Assembly (NCBI GenBank): GCA_000437255.1
Contig: FR899088.1
Location: 4,968 to 25,071 of the forward strand
Source of the DNA: Ruminococcus sp. CAG:403
GTDB lineage: Bacteria; Bacillota; Clostridia; Oscillospirales; Ruminococcaceae
DNA: 20,104 nucleotides
Reading direction: 5' to 3'
The notes under the pieces were generated by a model. It was not told where the DNA came from and did not search any database. It was given only the letters and a program-made list of their open reading frames with translations. The position numbers and the translations under genes are program-made. This document shows, in pieces, positions 1-5,898 of this stretch. Numbering within the stretch: the stretch's first letter is position 1; the number at the start of each line of letters is the position of its first letter.

Positions 1-24
1 GGCGGTACAGATATTTTCTTTCAT
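1..24 (-). CDS. Start of a further prophage gene, cut by the window edge
   Basis: Only eight codons are visible, reading MKENICTA from an ATG at 24. A purine-rich AGGAAGGA-like ribosome binding site lies just upstream, between this ATG and the stop of the preceding minus-strand gene. The tight spacing suggests it is the next gene of the same phage structural operon. Nothing can be said about its function. Confidence 0.35.
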
Positions 25-38
25 TCAATCATCCTTCC

Positions 39-710
39 TCAAATCGTTACATCCACTATCTTTACGGAGCGAATCATCGGGCTTGTGTTGTCCGTCACAG
101 CCTTCCATGCAAGGTAATACTCGCCGTCACTTATGCCGCTGCATTCGTGCAGGACGTTGATATAATTGCCCACAGTGCCGAGCCATCCGAACGGAATGGA
201 AATGGCCGTGTTATTCTGAATAGCTTCGTAGATATGTCTTGCTGTCTCTGCTTCAGACATCTGCTGATTACTTTTGGGAACGAGCCACATCTCACCGATA
301 TCCGTTGCACCGGACTTATAACTCAGCATGATCTTACGATTGCTGCTGATGTGAACCGGCTCTACGCACATAGTGTAGATAACCGCACCCCAGTTGAAGT
401 CCGGCTGATTGTAGTAAATGGCATAGCCATTCTCCTCACAGCAGAAATGCTCGTAGGATTCTGTGAATCCTGCAAGGGAGCGATAGCCGTCATTATAGAA
501 GGTGTACACCTTCTCACCGTAATCATGGAGAGCATCAATGGAAGCCTTGAACAGCGTGATATCCGGCTTTGTCTGCGGGATCTGCAGCACCTTTGGCACG
601 AGCGTATTCAGCTTTTCTGTCTCCGAAGCCTGCACGCCCATAGTTAAAAGGTTTCTTGCAAGCTGATCTCTCTGCTCATCGAGAGCTGTCAGATAGTTTC
701 CGATACTCAT
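39..710 (-). CDS. Prophage tail/baseplate-region structural protein, function unknown
   Basis: This 223-residue protein starts MSIGNYLTALDEQRDQLARN. The N-terminal ~45 residues are a predicted helical stretch (ALDEQRDQLARNLLTMGVQA, then SETEKLNTLVPKVLQI), a layout common at the start of Gram-positive phage tail or fibre accessory proteins. The rest is beta-rich with many Tyr, Trp and Asn residues and no motif I recognise. Its ATG overlaps the TGA of the upstream fibre gene by four bases (ATGA, 707-710), so the two are probably translationally coupled. No signal peptide or membrane segment is seen. The phage assignment rests on the neighbouring repeat-containing gene and operon layout rather than on a diagnostic motif; it could also be a receptor-binding or tail-tip protein. 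Confidence 0.6.
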   Translation of the reverse strand: MSIGNYLTALDEQRDQLARNLLTMGVQASETEKLNTLVPKVLQIPQTKPDITLFKASIDALHDYGEKVYTFYNDGYRSLAGFTESYEHFCCEENGYAIYYNQPDFNWGAVIYTMCVEPVHISSNRKIMLSYKSGATDIGEMWLVPKSNQQMSEAETARHIYEAIQNNTAISIPFGWLGTVGNYINVLHECSGISDGEYYLAWKAVTDNTSPMIRSVKIVDVTI

Positions 711-1534
711 TCGCTCACCTCCACGATATCAGCCAGTGCAGCTTCTACACCGAAGAGGGCTTCCTCCAGTGCGGCCAGACGGGTATTGATTTCTGTGATT
801 GATGTCTTTGCTCCCTGCATATCATAGAGGATCTCCGTCTTGAAACGCTCAAACACGCCCTCATTGACACCGACACGCTCCGTCAGATTCATAGCTGTTG
901 TGTATGCGTCGTTCCAGCGTGCAACGTGGGATTCTGTGATACTGTTCAGCGTTGTGAGGTTGTGGTGCCAGTGTGCCTGTCCGACTACTGTTCCGATGGA
1001 TGCAATATCATCGAGCATCTCCTGTGTGATATTATCCAGCACAGCCTTGTTGGAGTGAGAGTGTGCCAACGCAGAAACCTCACTCAGTCCGGTAGAAAGT
1101 CCGTGCAGAGCGTCTGCTGTCTGGGCATGAAAAGCAGCTTCAGCACGCATATACTGCTCTGTGATGGTGTCCAACACATCCTTATTGTTGTGGGTATGCG
1201 CGGCGGAACTGATAGGAAGCAGAGCCTCACGGATATCGTGGATATCATAGTTGGTTGCATCCTCAAACTGCTGTAAGCCCTGCAAATCTGCGAGAAGTGC
1301 CGCTGTCAGTGCGTTCAGAACATCGAGATTGTTATGCGTATGCGTACTCGGCCTGAGGTTCTCAACTGCTTCATTAAGCGTCTGGATCTCATAGGTGGTG
1401 CTGTCTTCAAACTGCTGCAAACCATCAAGCTCCTGCATCAGTTCCGGTGTAAGGCGGTCGAGCGTTTCCTTATTGGAATGACTGTGCGACTCCTCCGCTA
1501 CAGGAGCAATCTCACGCTCAATTATCGTTGTGAC
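707..1534 (-). CDS. 5'-truncated phage fibre-like protein with HxHxN repeats
   Basis: The frame is open from a TAG at 1535-1537 to the TGA at 707. No start codon with a ribosome binding site is present; the first ATG (1438) gives 243 residues but lies inside a repeat unit. Five His-x-His-x-Asn motifs occur, one upstream of that ATG and four at residues 33, 81, 126 and 156 counted from it. Each is followed by a Leu-[Asp/Asn]-x-[Ile/Leu]-Thr segment. The segment GLQQFEDSTTYEIQ is repeated as GLQQFEDATNYDIH. The last 50 residues are coiled-coil-like (ITEINTRLAALEEALFGVEA). HxH motifs bind metal in the axis of trimeric tail fibres of some phages, so a fibre or baseplate role is inferred. The N-terminus was lost at the junction near 1535. 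Confidence 0.6.
   Translation of the reverse strand, partial: VTTIIEREIAPVAEESHSHSNKETLDRLTPELMQELDGLQQFEDSTTYEIQTLNEAVENLRPSTHTHNNLDVLNALTAALLADLQGLQQFEDATNYDIHDIREALLPISSAAHTHNNKDVLDTITEQYMRAEAAFHAQTADALHGLSTGLSEVSALAHSHSNKAVLDNITQEMLDDIASIGTVVGQAHWHHNLTTLNSITESHVARWNDAYTTAMNLTERVGVNEGVFERFKTEILYDMQGAKTSITEINTRLAALEEALFGVEAALADIVEVSE
959..1489 (-). repeat. Degenerate coding repeats, one HxHxN motif per unit
   Basis: Five units occur within the fibre-like gene. Successive motifs are spaced 48, 48, 45 and 30 residues apart (144, 144, 135 and 90 bp). The units read SHSHSNKETLDRLT, THTHNNLDVLNALT, AHTHNNKDVLDTIT, AHSHSNKAVLDNIT and AHWHHNLTTLNSIT. The last unit is the most divergent and the closest spaced. 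Confidence 0.65.
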
Positions 1535-1846
1535 CTACTATTCTTATGTAGCCAAAACAAAAGACGCTCTCTAACCGCAGAGAAGCTGTTTGATGGACAA
1601 AACGGACATCAGGCTCGTTCTGCTGGCACAGAGAACAATGCGCGTATCAAACTGTCTCCCGGACTGGTCGGCTGGGCGGACATCATCTTCTGTATGGAGA
1701 AAACACATGTCCGGAGGCTGAAAGAGAAATATTCAGATATCATAGCCGATAAAACCTTCATCTGCCTGAATATTCCCGATGATTATTCTTACATGGACGA
1801 TGACCTGTGTGAGCTGTTTGAGAGTGTTGTTCCAGAGTATCTTTGA
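1535..1846 (+). CDS. 5'-truncated low-molecular-weight protein-tyrosine-phosphatase-like protein
   Basis: The recognisable protein begins LLFLCSQNKRRSLTAE and runs about 104 residues to the TGA at 1846. The CSQNKRRS segment fits the Cys-x5-Arg-Ser phosphate-binding loop of low-molecular-weight tyrosine phosphatases. RSAGTE, ADIIFCMEKTHVRRL and the C-terminal acidic DDYSYMDDDL are typical of the short bacterial members of about 105-115 residues. No ATG with a ribosome binding site precedes the loop: in-frame codons continue upstream into the antisense of the phage fibre gene. The first few residues and the promoter therefore appear to have been replaced by prophage DNA at about 1525-1540. The catalytic loop is intact, but expression would need a start within the foreign sequence. 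It leads a run of four small plus-strand genes. Confidence 0.6.
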   Translation, partial: LLFLCSQNKRRSLTAEKLFDGQNGHQARSAGTENNARIKLSPGLVGWADIIFCMEKTHVRRLKEKYSDIIADKTFICLNIPDDYSYMDDDLCELFESVVPEYL

Positions 1847-1923
1847 GTTTTCAACATTCGCCAACAGTTTTTCCACAAAGTTTTAAACACGAGCATATGA
1901 TCTTTCACAGAAAGGAAGTATAA

Positions 1924-2238
1924 ATGACCACAGACAATAATGAGGTTGAGCAGATATTAGACCGTAACACATACCGTCGTATCAAGAAAATGGACAGAGC
2001 TACGCTTGAAGGGCTTATACAGGACATCTTTGAGCGTGGTCGGAAGAAAGGGCTTGCTGAGGCGGGTGTGATGGTTGATGAGAGCATGGCTGATGACAGA
2101 GGTGGAACTTTAGATCTGCGTAAAGCAGAGTCGGAGATTAGAGGGATTAAAGGTATCGGCGAAAAGAAAGCCGAGGAGATTATGCTGATCTTTGAGAAGC
2201 ATCTTGGGATACTGAGTGAGGATATGAATCGCAAATGA
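1924..2238 (+). CDS. Small helix-hairpin-helix protein
   Basis: This 104-residue protein has a good ribosome binding site (GAAAGGAAG) before the ATG. The N-terminal half is charged and helical (YRRIKKMDRATLEGLIQDIF). The C-terminal part, about residues 72-95, reads IRGIKGIGEKKAEEIMLIFE, a helix-hairpin-helix with the GIG hairpin that contacts DNA backbone in many repair proteins. No nuclease or other catalytic domain is present, so it may be a DNA- or RNA-binding partner. Its TGA overlaps the ATG of the ADP-ribosyltransferase-like gene (ATGA, 2235-2238), implying coupled translation. I do not recognise a named family for the whole protein. Confidence 0.7.
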   Translation: MTTDNNEVEQILDRNTYRRIKKMDRATLEGLIQDIFERGRKKGLAEAGVMVDESMADDRGGTLDLRKAESEIRGIKGIGEKKAEEIMLIFEKHLGILSEDMNRK

Positions 2239-2732
2239 TAACAAAGAATAATTTGATAAAAGAATATTCCAAAATGACGAACTTAAAACCTTCTGCGAGC
2301 AAACATGGGGTGATTACATAAGAAAACTTGATAAATCTATAATAAGCTATTTACTATCCATTCAAAGTCATGGTTTGACACAAGGATATTGGTTTGATGA
2401 TGATAAAGTAATCGGGATATATCATGAAGAACTCCCGAAATTTCCACCAGTACCATTTGATATACTTGTATACCGAGGCGGTGATATGAAGATACCTGAA
2501 AGACCTTTTCTATCTGCATCCTTTTATAAAAAAAGCATTGGAGAGATTTGCTAATAACAAGAAATGCAGACTTCACAAGATCATCATAAGAAAAGACTCT
2601 CATAGAGTGCCATCACTGTATTTATGGTATCCAGGAAGCTTCAATGAACAGGAGGTAGTTTTAGATGTATCTTGCTTACATAGAAGATTTGGATATTATG
2701 ATTATTTCAAAAAGCAAACAAAACACAGCTAA
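2235..2732 (+). pseudogene. Frameshifted ADP-ribosyltransferase-like gene
   Basis: Two frames carry one protein. An ATG at 2235 opens MITKNNLIKEYSKM. A frame change within about 2250-2280 then leads to the main reading (FCEQTWGDYIRKLD onward), which ends at TAA 2552. A second change at an A7 run (2528-2534) continues as KKALERFANNKK to TAA 2730. The pieces match the R-S-E pattern of arginine-type mono-ADP-ribosyltransferases in order: VYRGG (Arg), PFLSASF (Ser strand) and NEQEVVLD (Glu-x-Glu). In this fold these bind NAD and catalyse transfer to a target. The gene is coupled to the helix-hairpin-helix gene by a four-base overlap. With two shifts it is probably dead, unless the A7 site slips. 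The fold assignment is by motif order only. Confidence 0.55.
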
Positions 2733-2832
2733 CTTGAATCTATAGTAGCTCCTGTGAAAACTATATTCGAACTTTAATATTGAAAGATAATTAAAATGAG
2801 CTTCTTAGCTAAAGTGAGGAGTGTGATCTACA

Positions 2833-3324
2833 ATGAATCGTGTTATTGTTAAATCTGTTCACGGAGCATTCGACTATGTTATGGAACATTACTACCCATA
2901 TGGCATGGCTGCTGAGGCTGCGGAGCAAGGAGCATTGACGGATACTTATGCCGTGATTTCTATACAGGACAGCCACACAGGCGGTTTCGGAGTGACGTTT
3001 GCTGAGAATCAGTTCTGCAAAGGTGTTTTGACGCTGTATTTCGATGATATCGTCACAGAGGTAGACGGAGCGGCTCTGTTTGATGATGATATGGCAGATC
3101 AAATTATCGACTTCATAGAGGGGAAGAAAGCAGAAGTAGATACACTGTTAGTGCATTGTTACGCCAGTCTGTCAAAATCGCGTGCTGTTGGTGCATTTGC
3201 TGTTGAGATGCTCGGCGGTGACAATGGCAAGTATTTTGAAGATGACGTTCCGAATCAGTATATCTATGATGTGCTGGAGAGTGCATGGATTAGAAAACAG
3301 TTGAATATGTTGTTGGATGAATAG
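2833..3324 (+). CDS. Dual-specificity-phosphatase-like protein with altered P-loop
   Basis: This 163-residue protein has a GAGGAG-type ribosome binding site 8-12 bases before the ATG. Residues 104-122 read TLLVHCYASLSKSRAVGAF, which aligns with the HCxAGxSRSxAV phosphatase loop of bacterial and phage dual-specificity-type phosphatases. The catalytic Cys (109) and His are kept. The loop Gly is Ser and the phosphate-binding Arg is Lys (115), with an Arg two positions later. The helix after the loop is preserved, as is an upstream beta-alpha pattern (VISIQDSHTGGFGVTFAENQ). Activity as a phosphatase is doubtful; a substrate-binding or pseudophosphatase role is possible. It follows the ADP-ribosyltransferase remnant by 100 bp and is followed by a terminator. 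Confidence 0.55.
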   Translation: MNRVIVKSVHGAFDYVMEHYYPYGMAAEAAEQGALTDTYAVISIQDSHTGGFGVTFAENQFCKGVLTLYFDDIVTEVDGAALFDDDMADQIIDFIEGKKAEVDTLLVHCYASLSKSRAVGAFAVEMLGGDNGKYFEDDVPNQYIYDVLESAWIRKQLNMLLDE

Positions 3325-3346
3325 TTGACGGACAATTACTGTTATA

Positions 3347-3378
3347 GCGGTTGTGGAGTGATTTTCACAGTCGCTTTT
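3347..3378 (+). terminator. Rho-independent terminator of the accessory islet
   Basis: A nine-base-pair stem (GCGGTTGTG with CACAGTCGC, two G-U pairs) spans a ten-base loop and is followed by TTTT. It lies 23 bases after the stop of the phosphatase-like gene. Confidence 0.55.
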
Positions 3379-3827
3379 CTATTTGATAATTATTATCCGT
3401 TTTAGGTATGGCAACGGTTGTTGCCGATGGACACTTAATGTTGAAGTGATTGCCTATTTTCAGGAGTCGCCGTATTATCACCAGTGATTGAGGTTCTCTT
3501 TCCATCAAAATCTGGTGGTTGGAAGCCGTGGTCCCCCTTCACTCTGTGCAAGATGCAACGATGCAACGATGCCACTCTGAAACAGTTTTGAACGGTTAAA
3601 GTGCAGAACCCCTGTATTCTGATGATAGATTGCTTGAATGTGCTTAATGCATTATTCTTTGATATGCGCGATGGCGGATAATAACGTTCATTTTCCGACG
3701 GCCTTTTTACAGTTGGCCACTTTTGAATTATGGTGAACAGCTTTCCGCAGATAAAGATTCATTATGACTTCTTTTATTATTCTTCTTGCCGTTAATTTTA
3801 GGCCAAATTCAACCCAAAGTATAGAAA
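3379..3827. other. Gene-free stretch left of the IS21 element
   Basis: I see no gene, tRNA or recognisable promoter here. The only pattern is a short tandem 8-mer, GATGCAAC, present 2.6 times at 3552-3572. The stretch may hold decayed mobile-element ends, but nothing is clear enough to name. Confidence 0.4.
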
Positions 3828-3855
3828 TGTGTATGCCGGCGCCAGAACCGCACTT
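3828..3855 (+). repeat. Left terminal inverted repeat of the IS21 element
   Basis: It starts TGTGTATGCCGGCGCCAGAA and ends CCGCACTT. It pairs with 5282-5309, differing at one position (C here, T in the partner read in this orientation). A second copy of the inner CCGCACT follows at 3869-3875, as expected for the multiple transposase sites at IS21 ends. Confidence 0.85.
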
Positions 3856-3864
3856 TACCGATCA

Positions 3865-3894
3865 TTGACCGCACTCCGAACCTACTGATATAAT
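3865..3894 (+). promoter_or_regulatory. Promoter inside the IS21 left end
   Basis: TTGACC (3865-3870), an 18-bp spacer and TATAAT (3889-3894) form a near-consensus housekeeping promoter. It would transcribe istA, istB and the small downstream gene. Confidence 0.65.
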
Positions 3895-3922
3895 ATTTAC
3901 AGCACACAGAAATGTGTGACTT

Positions 3923-4292
3923 TTGTATCAGGAGGTTCGAATATGGACGAACTATCGGAAAATCTTGGAGTTGAACGCTCAAGGAATCAGCCAAAGAAGC
4001 ATCGAAGCTAGCGTTCACAGTTCGCATCAGACTGTCAAAGCAGCACTCGATCGGGCTCAGGAATTGCACATCACATGGCCGCTCGATGATGATGTGACGA
4101 ACGAGATGCTGGATGAGCTGTTCTACGGCAAACAAAGCGGCAGCGCTGTTCCTTACGCAGTCATCAACTACGAGTACATCCACCGTGAACTGTCCAAGAA
4201 GGGTGTCACGCTCACGCTGCTCTGGCAACAAGTACGGCATTACCCGCGGCGCATCCTATTGGAAGAAGGGCGGTGGCGGTCATGCTGAATAA
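3923..4292 (+). pseudogene. istA: istA transposase remnant with large internal deletion
   Basis: The N-terminal reading begins at TTG 3923 (MYQEVRIWTNYRKILELNAQ) and contains the helix-turn-helix of IstA (GISQRSIEASVHSSHQTVKAAL). It continues to VNYEYIHREL-type sequence near 4190. At about 4230 the frame changes and only the extreme C-terminus remains (YGITRGASYWKKGGGGHAE, stop at 4290-4292). About 300 residues, including the whole DDE catalytic core, are missing from a protein normally 400-500 residues long. A strong ribosome binding site (CAGGAGG) sits before an out-of-frame ATG at 3942, so the TTG start may be a mutated ATG. The tail overlaps the istB start by 11 bases. Confidence 0.8.
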
Positions 4293-5049
4293 CACGCTGG
4301 AACATCTGCGCGCCATGAAACTGAGTGCTTTTGCATCTGAACTGGAGCGTCAGATGGAGGATGCAGGAAGTTACGACCAGCTTGGCTTTGAAGACAGGCT
4401 GACACTGCTGGTTGACAGCGAATGGAACCGTCGGCAAAACAACAAATTGAAAGCTCTCATCAACAAGGCAAAGCTTTCCGATTCCAGTGCTACGATAGAA
4501 GGCATCGAATACATTGAGGACAGGCATCTTGACAAAGGCAGAATGCTGCGCTTTGCAACCTGTTGGTATGTAGACGAGGGTCGTCATATTATTCTGAAAG
4601 GAGCATCCGGCACGGGAAAGACCTACATTGCCTGTGCGCTCGGGAACGCTGCCTGCCGCAAGTTTAAAAAGGTACGACATATCCGGATGCCTGAACTTCT
4701 TGATGAGCTTGACATTGCAAAAGCAAACGGAGATCTGCGGAAGGTCATCGCTGCATACAAGAAAGTGGATCTGCTGATCCTTGGCGAATGGCTGATTCGG
4801 TGTCTGACGCCGAATGAGACATATAATCTGCTGGAGATTATTGAAGTGCGGATAGAGCGCTCTATGATTTTCTGTACGCAATACCATGCTGAGAGATGGT
4901 ACGAGCGATTGAATCCGGATACCGAAAACGGCAGTCCGATTTGTGACGCAATTATGGACCGGATAACAAACAACGCATATCCTGTCATGATAGACGGAGA
5001 AGTCTCAATGCGGAAAAGGCACGGTCTTCCGGAAGGAGCCGAGCCATGA
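4282..5049 (+). CDS. istB: IstB-type ATPase of the IS21 element
   Basis: From ATG 4282 this gives 255 residues, the usual IstB length. IstB is a DnaA/AAA-like ATPase that helps the IstA transposase choose and bind target DNA. The Walker A motif GASGTGKT is at about residues 107-114. The Walker B segment reads LLILGEW, where the family has LLILDEW; the Mg-coordinating Asp is Gly at about residue 168, so ATP hydrolysis is probably impaired. Sensor-like segments (MIFCTQYHAERWYERL, then ICDAIMDRITNNAYPV) are intact. It overlaps the istA tail by 11 bases and the small downstream gene by ATGA. A GTG nine bases upstream is an alternative start. Its only plausible partner here is deleted. Confidence 0.85.
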   Translation: MLNNTLEHLRAMKLSAFASELERQMEDAGSYDQLGFEDRLTLLVDSEWNRRQNNKLKALINKAKLSDSSATIEGIEYIEDRHLDKGRMLRFATCWYVDEGRHIILKGASGTGKTYIACALGNAACRKFKKVRHIRMPELLDELDIAKANGDLRKVIAAYKKVDLLILGEWLIRCLTPNETYNLLEIIEVRIERSMIFCTQYHAERWYERLNPDTENGSPICDAIMDRITNNAYPVMIDGEVSMRKRHGLPEGAEP

Positions 5050-5228
5050 CGCTGACAAGGAAAGAACTGGACACGGAATGGCGGACAATGTTCCTGCGCT
5101 GCAAGGACCCTGAAGCTGCTAAGGCTGAAATCCTCACGCTATTCTCAGAAGAACCTGATGATGAACATCAGTGGACGGAACAAGATATCTACGAGCAGTT
5201 GCGGAAGATCATCCGCAAATACGAATAA
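5046..5228 (+). CDS. Small IS21-associated protein
   Basis: This 60-residue acidic protein (MTLTRKELDTEWRTMFLRCK to the end KIIRKYE) starts within the istB stop codon (ATGA overlap) and lies inside the inverted repeats, so it belongs to the element. It is predicted to be helical and has no cysteine cluster, signal peptide or recognised domain. Some IS21 elements carry a short third gene after istB, of unknown role. Overlap-coupled translation suggests production together with IstB. Confidence 0.65.
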   Translation: MTLTRKELDTEWRTMFLRCKDPEAAKAEILTLFSEEPDDEHQWTEQDIYEQLRKIIRKYE

Positions 5229-5246
5229 AATAATCCATATGAGCGT

Positions 5247-5273
5247 GCCTGTCTGACATTCTCTCGGACAGGC
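5247..5273 (+). terminator. Hairpin at the end of the IS21 gene cluster
   Basis: GCCTGTCTGA (5247-5256) pairs with TCGGACAGGC (5264-5273) over ten positions around a seven-base loop. The downstream bases TTCC are only weakly T-rich, so termination is likely but not certain. It lies just inside the right inverted repeat. Confidence 0.5.
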
Positions 5274-5281
5274 TTCCGCTC

Positions 5282-5309
5282 AAGTGCGGTTCTGGCGCCA
5301 GCATACACA
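5282..5309 (-). repeat. Right terminal inverted repeat of the IS21 element
   Basis: Plus-strand sequence begins AAGTGCGGTTCTGGCGCCAG and ends CATACACA. It is the inverted partner of 3828-3855 with one mismatch. Confidence 0.85.
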
Positions 5310-5372
5310 TGGACTTGTTGATTTTTTATAATATCCCTGTTTAGACACTCCTCTCCTAATAGCAGAAAGCTC

Positions 5373-5401
5373 TTGAAAACAGACATAACTTGTACTATAA
5401 T
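5373..5401 (+). promoter_or_regulatory. Near-consensus promoter with flanking direct repeats
   Basis: TTGAAA (5373-5378), a 17-bp spacer and TATAAT (5396-5401) are present. The 8-mer AGACATAA occurs at 5381-5388 in the spacer and at 5402-5409 just after the -10 box. The copies are 21 bp apart, two helical turns, as in a repressor operator. A transcript from here would meet a T6 run at about 5449-5454, so it may be short. Confidence 0.5.
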
Positions 5402-5654
5402 AGACATAATGATCACACAAGGGGGCACCTTGCTGCGGCGGTGACACCTTTTTTCTCTGCATACTTAATTACGGCTTGACGGCGAGTGGTTATCTGTGTT
5501 ATGGTATTCATAGCGGATCAGCTTGATCTCCTGTTGCTTTTATCTTTGCAACTTAACTGTAACACAGGTCGTTGCTGCTCCGCTACCTTTTTTCTAAATT
5601 GTCTCACACCTATTGTAATTCTACAAAAATATCAGTTATTTTCAAAACTATATA

Positions 5655-5683
5655 TTGACAATTACGGAAAATTATGTTATAAT
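5655..5683 (+). promoter_or_regulatory. Perfect-consensus promoter for the dockerin gene
   Basis: TTGACA (5655-5660), a 17-bp spacer and TATAAT (5678-5683) match the housekeeping sigma consensus exactly, in AT-rich surroundings. Transcription would start near 5690 and give a leader of about 210 nt before the ATG at 5899. Confidence 0.75.
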
Positions 5684-5898
5684 TATTATGTAAATATAAT
5701 GTTTGATAGTCGATATGATAATAATTTTATTTTCCAATTTTAAACAAATTCATATACAGACCCTCTGCCAGTTTTGCTGGTTGTCGTCTCAGCAAAAAAA
5801 GCGAATCATCAAAATATATCAAAAGCAGTTTCGTACCTTATCCCGCTTGTTTTTCAAAAATCCCTTGCAAATAAATTTTGAAGACTGGAGGAAAACTT

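Larger units (their letters stand above)
3828..5309 (+). mobile_element. IS21-family element, 1,482 bp, internally deleted
   Basis: The element is bounded by 28-bp inverted repeats that match at 27 positions and begin TGTG/end CACA. It carries istA, istB and a small third gene in the usual order. IS21 elements are normally about 2-2.5 kb; the shortfall is explained by a deletion of roughly 1 kb in istA. I find no target-site duplication: the left flank reads ATAGAAA and the right flank TGGACTT. This suggests an old insertion or later rearrangement. With no transposase core it cannot move alone, although its ends look usable in trans. Confidence 0.85.
5310..5898 (+). other. Regulatory region ahead of the dockerin gene
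   Basis: No convincing gene is present in these 589 bases. The region is AT-rich and holds two strong promoters (5373-5401 and 5655-5683). A GC-rich patch ending in TTTTTT follows the first promoter (5421-5454). The second promoter leaves a leader of about 205-210 bases. Within that leader I see only a short CCAG/CTGG hairpin near 5768-5780 and no recognised riboswitch. Confidence 0.5.

Noticed and set aside
840..1276. Plus-strand open frames over the phage fibre gene
   Set aside because: They are antisense to the repeat-containing fibre frame, lack ribosome binding sites and show no protein-like composition.
3552..3572. Tandem GATGCAAC repeat as a possible CRISPR or iteron array
   Set aside because: Only 2.6 copies of 8 bp without spacers; too short for CRISPR, and no replication gene is nearby.
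4240..4887. A 215-codon minus-strand open frame inside the IS21 element
   Set aside because: Antisense to istB, with no start signal and no known domain.
5486..5743. An 85-codon plus-strand open frame between IS21 and the dockerin gene
   Set aside because: It spans the promoter at 5655-5683, has no ribosome binding site and an unlikely Leu/Tyr/Asn-rich translation.
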